From NCBI GenBank assembly GCA_002393705.1, contig DGTH01000066.1, positions 7,208 to 18,855 of the forward strand: a stretch of 11,648 nt of DNA, written 5' to 3'. The notes beneath the pieces were generated by a model that searched no databases, was not told where the DNA came from, and saw nothing but the letters and a program-made list of their open reading frames with translations. The position numbers and the translations under genes are program-made. This document shows, one piece after another, positions 6,945 through 11,648 of this stretch. This DNA is from Prevotella sp. UBA4341. GTDB lineage: Bacteria; Bacteroidota; Bacteroidia; Bacteroidales; Bacteroidaceae. Each line of letters opens with the position of its first letter. Positions within the stretch are counted from its first letter, which is position 1.

Positions 6945-7765
6945 ACGCCCGGCTCGTCTTTGTACGTTTTATACGAATGCTCCAAATCCAGCAAGTGGAA
7001 GTTGTGCTGGCGCTGGTGTGCCCCGTCCGGTATGGTCATGTAGTCACCATACTTGTTGCTGAGGTACGTGTCGTACTGTTCCACGCCCAAGGCTTCCATG
7101 TCTTCAAAGCGGTAGGGCGTGGGCGTGCCTAACACGCTCTTGGCCATGATGCCGCGTGAACCGTCGTCGTAGTCGGCCACCATGTCGCAGTCTTCGTAGC
7201 GGTACTTGGTCAGAATGTGCCGAATCTTCCGTTGCACCTCGTCTAACGAGTAGAGTCTTCTCGAAAGCAGCGGCACCCACGAGTTGGGGCCGTGGCCGTG
7301 CTTGTACGGGTCGCGGAACAGCAGGTATAGCACGCGCTTGTAGTACTGGTAGCGGGCAAAGTGACACTTCCGGTGCAGCCAGCCCTTGGGCGTTCCGTCA
7401 ATGGGGAACACGTCCAGGTAGATGCCGCCCAGATACTTCAGGTGCATGCGCTCTATGAGCGTAGTGCTGCCGTCCTGAATCTTTGCAAAGGGTAGGGGAT
7501 AGCGTGGGTCATTCTCGGCACATACCATCTCGTAGGGTGCCGGTAGCCACTCCTTTTGGTGGGCAATGAGCTGCTCGTAGTCAGGCCGAGGCATGGCAAT
7601 GTCCAGATCGTCGTCCCAGGGAATGAAGCCTTTGTGCCGGACGGCGCCAATCATGGTGCCCGCCCAGATGTAATAGTGCAGTCCGTGCTGCCGACAGGTA
7701 GCATCGACGGCGCGCAGTATCTCCAGGACCCTCAGTTGCAGAGGACGAATATCGTATTGTGCCAT
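6941..7765 (-). CDS. LicD family protein (nucleotidyltransferase-fold phosphotransferase)
   Basis: This is a 274-residue soluble protein. The LicD signature is complete: AGTMIGAVRHKGFIPWDDD starting near residue 35, with the acidic cluster Asp51-Asp52-Asp53-x-Asp55 followed by IAMPRPDYE. Two further conserved patches follow, GGIYLDVFPIDG (113-124) and KYGDYMTIP (238-246). LicD proteins attach phosphocholine or related phospho-alditols to surface glycans, using CDP-activated donors. The substrate in Bacteroidales is not known to me, and no choline uptake or CTP-activation genes are in this window. The ATG at 7765 is chosen because a longer TTG-initiated reading frame would begin inside the -33 promoter element and add residues unlike the family; it lies 12 bases after the -7 box. 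It is followed without a gap by the acyltransferase gene, pointing to modification of LPS or another lipid-linked glycan. Confidence 0.88.
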   Translation of the reverse strand: MAQYDIRPLQLRVLEILRAVDATCRQHGLHYYIWAGTMIGAVRHKGFIPWDDDLDIAMPRPDYEQLIAHQKEWLPAPYEMVCAENDPRYPLPFAKIQDGSTTLIERMHLKYLGGIYLDVFPIDGTPKGWLHRKCHFARYQYYKRVLYLLFRDPYKHGHGPNSWVPLLSRRLYSLDEVQRKIRHILTKYRYEDCDMVADYDDGSRGIMAKSVLGTPTPYRFEDMEALGVEQYDTYLSNKYGDYMTIPDGAHQRQHNFHLLDLEHSYKTYKDEPGV

Positions 7766-7777
7766 AGCTTTCAGCCA

Positions 7778-7807
7778 CAAAGGTACGGCAAATAGTGAAG
7801 AAAGCAA
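7778..7807 (-). promoter_or_regulatory. Bacteroidota-type promoter for the licD-acyltransferase operon
   Basis: On the minus strand TTG (7807-7805) is followed by a 19-bp spacer and TACCTTTG (7785-7778). This fits the Bacteroidota consensus of TTG at -33 and TAnnTTTG at -7. The licD ATG is only 12 bases after the -7 box, so the leader is very short. Confidence 0.75.
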
Positions 7808-7824
7808 AATAAATTTTGAATTAT

Positions 7825-7855
7825 TTGCATAATCCGGCCGTTTGTGCTAACTTTG
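7825..7855 (+). promoter_or_regulatory. Bacteroidota-type promoter for the C1 peptidase gene
   Basis: TTG (7825-7827, within TATTTGC), a 20-bp spacer and TAACTTTG (7848-7855) fit the Bacteroidota promoter consensus. The ATG at 7865 follows after nine bases, leaving a leader of only a few nucleotides. The surrounding 99-bp divergent intergenic stretch is AT-rich and holds nothing else I can identify. Confidence 0.75.
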
Positions 7856-7864
7856 TATCTCGTT

Positions 7865-8653
7865 ATGACATTCAGACTAAGACATCTGGCAGCTGCTGCG
7901 GTATTGCTGCTGCTTGGCAGTTGTGCCAAGCAACCCCGCTGGCCACATCCGCCCGTAGAGGTGGAGGTGCTCAACAGCATGACGCCCGTTAAGGACCAAG
8001 GCCAGCGGCAAACCTGCTGGATCTATGCCATGCTGGCTGCCATCGAAACGGAACACATAGGCCGTGGCGACTCGGTCAATCTCTCACCCGCCTACGTGGA
8101 ATATTTCCTCCGTGAAAGCCACGGCACCCAGGAACGAGGCATGGGGGCAAACTGCATCGACCTGATTCAGTGCTATGGCCTTTGTGGCTACGATGCCTAC
8201 CGCCGGCTTGACAGCACCATCGTACCTCCCCGTCAGGTGTTCATGTTAGGGGCTGTCTATACGCCCCACGAGTTTGCGCGTAGCGTGTGTGCTCCTGATG
8301 AGTACATTGCCCTGACCAGCAATAGCGACGAACCTTACTATTGTGAAATAGACATTGACATGCCCGACAACTGGGCGCACCATCGCTTCTGGAATGTACC
8401 TATGGACACGCTTTTGGCCAAGACCGAACGAGCCGTGCGCCGGAAGCATGGCGTGTGTTGGGAAAGCCGAGGCCACGCCATGGCCATTGTGGGGCTTGGC
8501 CGCGACCGTGAGGGCGGCCGATGGTTTATCCTGAAGAACAGTTGGGGCGACCACGACGCTGACCATGGCCTCGTTTATATGAACTACCAGCGCTTCCGAA
8601 AGGAAACGCTGGCAGTAGAGGTGACCCGCGAAGCTTTTGAGGGCGGGGAGTAA
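7865..8653 (+). CDS. C1 (papain/PepC-like) family cysteine peptidase lipoprotein
   Basis: This is a 262-residue protein. An N-terminal lipoprotein signal, with hydrophobic residues 8-17 and lipobox LLGSC ending at Cys20, predicts membrane attachment after SPase II cleavage. The papain-type catalytic set is complete: oxyanion Gln45 and nucleophile Cys51 in VKDQGQRQTCW, His204 in GHAMAIVG, and Asn225 in LKNSWG. The TPVKDQ start and the following helix resemble aminopeptidase C/bleomycin hydrolase relatives common in Bacteroidales, but it is much shorter than typical PepC. There is no room for an inhibitory propeptide: the catalytic domain starts about 20 residues after the lipid-bearing Cys. 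Substrate and regulation are unknown. The start ATG is set by the promoter (-7 box ends at 7855) and the signal peptide; an upstream GTG at 7844 would precede the transcript start. The stop is 5 bp from the converging cysS stop. Confidence 0.85.
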   Translation: MTFRLRHLAAAAVLLLLGSCAKQPRWPHPPVEVEVLNSMTPVKDQGQRQTCWIYAMLAAIETEHIGRGDSVNLSPAYVEYFLRESHGTQERGMGANCIDLIQCYGLCGYDAYRRLDSTIVPPRQVFMLGAVYTPHEFARSVCAPDEYIALTSNSDEPYYCEIDIDMPDNWAHHRFWNVPMDTLLAKTERAVRRKHGVCWESRGHAMAIVGLGRDREGGRWFILKNSWGDHDADHGLVYMNYQRFRKETLAVEVTREAFEGGE

Positions 8654-8658
8654 GGTTC

Positions 8659-10161
8659 CTATTTATTCAGTCTCCAGGTTACTCCGTCCTTGGTGTCCTT
8701 GACCTCGAAACCGGCAGCAGCCAGCTCGTCGCGTATCTTGTCGCTTGTGGCCCAGTCCTTGTTGGCTTTGGCTTTCGCCCTGAGTTCGAGTACCATATCA
8801 ACCACCTTGCCGAAAGCCTCTTCGCGGTCATTCTGGCCGTTGGCTGTCAGCTGTTGGCTATTGGCTTTCAGGCCGAGCAACTCTTCCGTAAACAGGTGCA
8901 TCACCTCGCTGAGCTCCTTCAGACAGTCGGCGCAGATGGTGGCCTTGTGGTCAATGAGCTTGTTGATGGTGGTGCAGGCCTCAAAGAGGTAGCTCAGCAC
9001 GAGCGGCGTGGCAAAGTCGTCGTTCATGGCGTCGTAGCAGCGGTTGCGCAAGCCTTTCACCAGTGCTTCCGTTTCCTTGTCACATTCTGGGGAAACCTGA
9101 ATGCACTCTAAGTCGCTGATGCCCTGCATCAGCTTCTGCAGACCTTTCTCGGCAGCAAGTAGGGCGTCGTTGGAGAAATCGACGGTGCCGCGATAGTGGG
9201 CCGAGAGGATGAAGAAGCGGATGGTCATGGGCGAATAGGCCTTCTCCAGTGACGGATGGTTACCCGTAAAGAACTGCTCCAGGGTAATGAAGTTGCCCAG
9301 TGACTTACCCATCTTCTGGCCGTTGATGGTAATCATGTTGTTGTGCATCCAGTACTTCACGGCCTGGTGGCCCATCGAGGCCATGGCTTGGGCTATCTCA
9401 CACTCGTGGTGGGGGAACACCAGGTCCATGCCGCCACCGTGAATGTCGAACTGCTCGCCCAAGTACTTGCGCCCCATGGCCGTACACTCGCAGTGCCAGC
9501 CCGGAAATCCGTCGCTCCAGGGTGAGGGCCAGCGCATGATGTGCTCCGGCTGTGCCTTCTTCCACAGGGCGAAGTCGGCCTGGTGGCGCTTTTCGCCCAC
9601 GCCGGCCAGTGTGCGGCTCTCGTCCTTGATGTTCTCCAGTGAGCGTCCGCTCAGAATGCCGTATTTATACTTCTTGTTGTAGGCCTCAATGTCGAAGTAG
9701 ATGCTGCCGTTCGACTCGTAGGCAAAGCCGTTGTCCAGAATCTGCTGCACCAGCTGCTGCTGCTCAATGATGTGGCCCGTGGCGTGCGGCTCAATAGAGG
9801 GCCTGAGCACGTTGAGCAAGTCCATGGCCTTGTGGTAGCGGTTGGTGTAGTACTGGGCTATCTCCATGGGCTCCAGCTGTTCCAGTCGGGCTTTCTTCTC
9901 TATCTTGTCGTCGCCCTCGTCGGCGTCGTGCTCCAAGTGGCCCACGTCGGTAATGTTGCGGACGTAGCGCACCTTGTAGCCCAAGTGCTTCAGGTAGCGG
10001 AACACCAGGTCGAAGGTGATGGCCGGGCGGGCGTGGCCCAGGTGGGGGTCGCCATACACGGTAGGTCCGCAGACGTACATGCCCACGTTAGGGGCATGCA
10101 GGGGTTCGAAACGTTCTTTCTGACGTGTCAGTGTGTTGTAGATTACAAGTTTTGATTCCAT
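8659..10161 (-). CDS. cysS: Cysteinyl-tRNA synthetase
   Basis: This is a 500-residue class I aminoacyl-tRNA synthetase that charges tRNA-Cys with cysteine using ATP. The HIGH motif is HLGH (40-43) and the KMSKS motif is KMGKS (283-287). Zinc ligands expected from E. coli CysRS are present as Cys31, Cys226 (WHCEC), His251 and Glu255 (PHHECE). The C-terminal helical and anticodon-binding parts follow, ending with [13 protein letters not shown]. The linker at residues about 432-444 ([13 protein letters not shown]) is encoded by a 7-bp repeat tract and looks like an insertion between conserved helices. The start ATG is 10 bp downstream of the thioesterase stop, so both are probably transcribed from the promoter near 10615. 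It converges with the C1 peptidase gene; the 5-bp gap leaves no space for a separate terminator. Confidence 0.97.
   Translation of the reverse strand: MESKLVIYNTLTRQKERFEPLHAPNVGMYVCGPTVYGDPHLGHARPAITFDLVFRYLKHLGYKVRYVRNITDVGHLEHDADEGDDKIEKKARLEQLEPMEIAQYYTNRYHKAMDLLNVLRPSIEPHATGHIIEQQQLVQQILDNGFAYESNGSIYFDIEAYNKKYKYGILSGRSLENIKDESRTLAGVGEKRHQADFALWKKAQPEHIMRWPSPWSDGFPGWHCECTAMGRKYLGEQFDIHGGGMDLVFPHHECEIAQAMASMGHQAVKYWMHNNMITINGQKMGKSLGNFITLEQFFTGNHPSLEKAYSPMTIRFFILSAHYRGTVDFSNDALLAAEKGLQKLMQGISDLECIQVSPECDKETEALVKGLRNRCYDAMNDDFATPLVLSYLFEACTTINKLIDHKATICADCLKELSEVMHLFTEELLGLKANSQQLTANGQNDREEAFGKVVDMVLELRAKAKANKDWATSDKIRDELAAAGFEVKDTKDGVTWRLNK
8840..8867 (+). repeat. Heptamer tract TTGGCTG (four units) inside cysS
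   Basis: On the plus strand the units are TTGGCTG, TCAGCTG, TTGGCTA and TTGGCTT. On the cysS sense strand they read as AGCCAAC-like units and encode part of [11 protein letters not shown] in a linker. The sense reading is open in the used frame, but two units contain out-of-frame TAG and TGA, so a one-unit slip should inactivate the gene. Confidence 0.85.
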
Positions 10162-10169
10162 ATCGTCAT

Positions 10170-10204
10170 ATTTAATGTTTCATGTTTAATGTTTCCTGCT
10201 TCCT
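10170..10204 (-). repeat. Heptamer tract ATGAAAC/ATTAAAC (five units) at the thioesterase 3' end
   Basis: On the minus strand the units run AGGAAGC, AGGAAAC, ATTAAAC, ATGAAAC, ATTAAAT. They encode roughly the last ten residues ([10 protein letters not shown]) and the TAA stop (10174-10172) of the thioesterase, and extend to within 8 bp of the cysS start codon. Confidence 0.88.
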
Positions 10205-10579
10205 GTATGCTACGCCGGTGAAGACGGCTATGAGCTCGTCGCGCTGGTTGCGTATCTGCACCTCACAGTAGGGCAACTTGTGGTGGTTGATGGTCTCGGT
10301 GGCCTCTGCCCGCAGGTGGTCGCCCTCCAGGGCCGACTTCGAGAAGACGATGCTGCTCTGAATGCCGAAGGTCAGCTGTCCGTGGCTGTTGGTGACGGCG
10401 GCGAAGGCCAGGTCGGCCAGTGTGAAGAGCGCACCGCCCTGACAGACGTTGCCTCCGTTCAGGTGGTCTTTCCCTACGGTCATCTCGGCACAGGCGTAGC
10501 CTTCCCTTATCTCCGTGAGCTGTATGCCGTTGACGGCGGCAAAGCGGTCGTACTTGTTTAGTAAGTCTTTTAGTGTCAT
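10172..10579 (-). CDS. PaaI-type hotdog-fold acyl-CoA thioesterase
   Basis: This is a 135-residue single-domain hotdog protein, the usual size for PaaI/YbgC-like thioesterases. The core motif is [18 protein letters not shown] (39-56), with Asn41, Gly48-Gly49 and probable catalytic Asp56 at the helix where PaaI has GTCHGGFIFSLAD. The segment [18 protein letters not shown] (64-81) forms the usual dimer strand region. Family members hydrolyse acyl- or aryl-CoA thioesters in the cytosol; the preferred acyl group is not readable here. The ATG at 10579 follows the -7 box by 28 bases. The gene precedes cysS by 10 bp in one transcript; I see no functional link between the two. The C-terminal residues [10 protein letters not shown] are encoded by a 7-bp repeat tract and probably do not belong to the conserved fold. 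Confidence 0.9.
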   Translation of the reverse strand: MTLKDLLNKYDRFAAVNGIQLTEIREGYACAEMTVGKDHLNGGNVCQGGALFTLADLAFAAVTNSHGQLTFGIQSSIVFSKSALEGDHLRAEATETINHHKLPYCEVQIRNQRDELIAVFTGVAYRKQETLNMKH

Positions 10580-10607
10580 GTTTATTGATTTATGTATAAA
10601 AACGCTG

Positions 10608-10637
10608 CAAAGGTACGAAATAATTATTAATAATCAA
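10608..10637 (-). promoter_or_regulatory. Bacteroidota-type promoter for the thioesterase-cysS operon
   Basis: On the minus strand TTG (10637-10635), a 19-bp spacer and TACCTTTG (10615-10608) match the Bacteroidota consensus. It mirrors the plus-strand promoter exactly, and its -33 box abuts that of the opposite promoter inside one CAATTG. Confidence 0.8.
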
Positions 10638-10651
10638 TTGCCAATTGTCAA
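10624..10651 (-). repeat. Heptamer tract TTGRCAA (four units) in a divergent promoter region
   Basis: On the minus strand the units read TTGACAA, TTGGCAA, TTGATTA, TTAATAA. The first two are clear repeats (CAATTG palindromes spaced 7 bp apart) and the other two are degenerate. The tract supplies the -33 elements of both divergent promoters. Confidence 0.7.
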
Positions 10652-10667
10652 TTATTTCTTACCTTTG
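10638..10667 (+). promoter_or_regulatory. Bacteroidota-type promoter for the BASS transporter gene
   Basis: TTG (10638-10640), a 19-bp spacer and TACCTTTG (10660-10667) match the Bacteroidota consensus. The ATG at 10677 follows after nine bases, the same distance as at the C1 peptidase gene, and in a similar local sequence. Confidence 0.8.
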
Positions 10668-10676
10668 CATCCGGTT

Positions 10677-11636
10677 ATGAAGATTGGAGCCTCTATCATG
10701 CGCTTTTTGAAGGATTGGACCCTGCCGGTAGCTATTGTTATCGGCACGCTGTGCTATCTTCCGTTCGGCTTCATGCCCGCGCTTGACGAGTCGGGCCGTG
10801 TGCTGGGCCGGGTCATCGACGTGGTCTTTCCCGTCACCCTCTTCCTGACCCTCTTCGTCACCTTCTGTAAGGTTGATTTCCACCAGATGCGCTTCCACCG
10901 CTGGCATTTCGGCGTGCTGCTGGCCCAGGTGCTATTGGTGGCAGCCAACATCGGCCTCATTTTCTGGCTGCCAGAGCAGAAGCTGCTGTGGGAAGCCGTG
11001 CTCACCTGCATCATCGGACCTTCGGCCGTGGCGGCTCCCGTCGTGGTGGGCAAGCTGGGTGGCAACATCAGCACCATGACCACCTACACGCTGCTCTCGT
11101 CGTTTGCCTCCTCGCTGATGATTCCTGCCGTGTTCCCCATTCTGGAACCGACGGCCGACGTGGCCTTCCTGAGTGCCTTCCTCATTATTCTCGAGAAGAT
11201 GCTGCTGCTACTCATGCTGCCGCTCCTTTTAGGCTGGCTCGTACAACACTACGCTGCCCGCGTGGCCCGCTGGATAGCCTCCATACCCGACCTGAACTTC
11301 TACCTTTGGGCCGTCTCGTTAGCCATTACTACGGGCGTTACCGTCAAGAACATCGTCCACAGCGAGGCCACCCTCGCCCTGCTGTTATGGATAGCCCTGG
11401 CCAGCCTGCTGCTCTGCTGGGTGCAGTTTCTTGTCGGCCACGTTGTCGGCACCCGTTTCGGCGAACTGGTCAACAGCCGCCAGGCCCTGTTTCAGAAGAA
11501 TACCGGCCTGAGCATCTGGGTGGCTTACATGTACTTGAACCCCGTTTCCAGCATTGGTGCCGGATGCTATGTGCTCTGGCAGAACATCATCAATTCGCTG
11601 GAATTTTGGCAGTATCGGAAGAAAGGTGATGGGTGA
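10677..11636 (+). CDS. BASS-type (bile acid:sodium symporter superfamily) membrane transporter
   Basis: This is a 319-residue, very hydrophobic protein with about nine or ten membrane helices across most of its length. Two family-like core segments are visible: the unwound-helix motif GPSAVAAPVVVGKLGGN (114-130) in the first half, and QKNTGLSIWVAYMYLNP (273-289) with a following WQNIINS in the second half. BASS proteins move organic anions (bile acids, pyruvate, pantoate and others) with sodium. The substrate here is unknown, and nothing in the context identifies it. ATG 10677 is preferred because the -7 box ends at 10667 and the spacing matches the peptidase gene; ATG 10698, with GGAG eight bases upstream, is a real alternative that removes seven residues. 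Any start further upstream would precede the promoter. The last residues (GDG) and the TGA stop lie in a 7-bp repeat that continues past the window. Confidence 0.82.
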   Translation: MKIGASIMRFLKDWTLPVAIVIGTLCYLPFGFMPALDESGRVLGRVIDVVFPVTLFLTLFVTFCKVDFHQMRFHRWHFGVLLAQVLLVAANIGLIFWLPEQKLLWEAVLTCIIGPSAVAAPVVVGKLGGNISTMTTYTLLSSFASSLMIPAVFPILEPTADVAFLSAFLIILEKMLLLLMLPLLLGWLVQHYAARVARWIASIPDLNFYLWAVSLAITTGVTVKNIVHSEATLALLLWIALASLLLCWVQFLVGHVVGTRFGELVNSRQALFQKNTGLSIWVAYMYLNPVSSIGAGCYVLWQNIINSLEFWQYRKKGDG

Positions 11637-11648
11637 TGGGTGATGGGT
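11629..11648 (+). repeat. Heptamer array ATGGGTG at the transporter 3' end (runs off the window)
   Basis: Two perfect ATGGGTG units (11629-11642) and six bases of a third are visible before the window ends. The transporter stop TGA (11634-11636) is formed across the junction between the first two units. The unit differs by one base from the TTGGGTG array inside the second LTA-synthase-like gene. Confidence 0.88.

Larger units (their letters stand above)
10606..10669. repeat. Near-perfect 20-bp inverted repeat enclosing two divergent promoters
   Basis: The left arm 10606-10625 and the right arm 10650-10669 are reverse complements at 19 of 20 positions; the mismatch is at 10616/10659. Each arm contains a -7 box (TACCTTTG on its own strand) and a GAAATAATT spacer part. 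The dyad axis falls in the middle of CAATTG at 10635-10640. Confidence 0.9.

Noticed and set aside
7766..7807. A longer LicD protein starting at TTG 7807
   Set aside because: That TTG is the -33 promoter element and the extra residues do not resemble the family; ATG 7765 fits the promoter.
7844..7864. GTG 7844 as start of the C1 peptidase
   Set aside because: It lies within and upstream of the -7 box; the ATG at 7865 gives a normal lipoprotein signal peptide.
8647..8685. Possible terminator hairpin between the peptidase and cysS (GGAGTAA at 8647-8653 pairing with TTACTCC at 8679-8685)
   Set aside because: The stem is only 7 bp with a 25-base loop, lacks a U-run and lies mostly in cysS coding sequence.
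9746..9768. CTG/CAG-rich run as a trinucleotide repeat
   Set aside because: It encodes the ordinary glutamine-rich helix EQQQLVQQ of CysRS and is short and interrupted.
10515..10676. A 54-residue N-terminal extension of the BASS transporter starting at 10515
   Set aside because: It runs through the promoter and inverted repeat and overlaps the thioesterase gene on the other strand; the transcript should start near 10672.

Overview
The window looks like the chromosome of a Bacteroidales bacterium, most likely Prevotella or a close relative. The gene families match that group (MiaB, an MsbA-type exporter, LTA-synthase-fold transferases, a PaaI hotdog thioesterase and a BASS transporter). The promoters also have the Bacteroidota form, a TTG at -33 and TAnnTTTG at -7, about 19-20 bp apart. 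Coding density is very high. The two longest gene-free stretches are each just under 100 bp and both are divergent promoter regions. I see no tRNA, rRNA, CRISPR, insertion sequence or phage genes.

Layout. Positions 1-5973 (+) are a tight run of four genes: the 3' end of miaB, an ABC exporter of the MsbA type (overlapping ATGA), and two different membrane-anchored LTA-synthase/phosphotransferase-fold proteins. They converge on a two-gene minus-strand operon (7765-6003), a LicD-type nucleotidyltransferase-fold protein followed by an LpxL/HtrB-type acyltransferase, again joined by an ATGA overlap. Divergent from licD is a papain-family (C1) lipoprotein (7865-8653), which converges on cysS. Upstream of cysS in the same operon is a PaaI-type thioesterase (10579-10172). 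A BASS-type transporter (10677-11636) reads away from it. The five envelope genes (exporter, two head-group transferases, LicD, acyltransferase) suggest lipid A, LPS or glycolipid assembly and decoration; miaB, cysS and the thioesterase are housekeeping.

The most unusual signal is not a gene. Seven short tracts with strict 7-bp periodicity lie in this one window, each with a different unit: TTGAAAG, TTGGGTG, TTGAGNN, TTGGCTG, ATGAAAC/ATTAAAC, TTGRCAA and ATGGGTG. Almost all units can be phased to begin with A/T-T-G (or ATT). Five tracts lie at gene ends, gene starts or promoters, and two lie in frame inside genes (the second LTA-synthase-like gene and cysS). Because 7 is one more than a multiple of 3, an array whose unit contains a stop triplet closes every frame. 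The tracts at gene 3' ends supply the genes' own last residues and stop codons. The array inside the second transferase is perfect over four units and lies just before the catalytic domain. A one-unit slip in either direction would truncate the protein, so it is a candidate phase-variation switch. A separate 18-bp in-frame minisatellite sits in the first transferase. The PaaI/transporter promoter pair is nearly palindromic, with both -33 boxes in one CAATTG that belongs to a heptamer tract.
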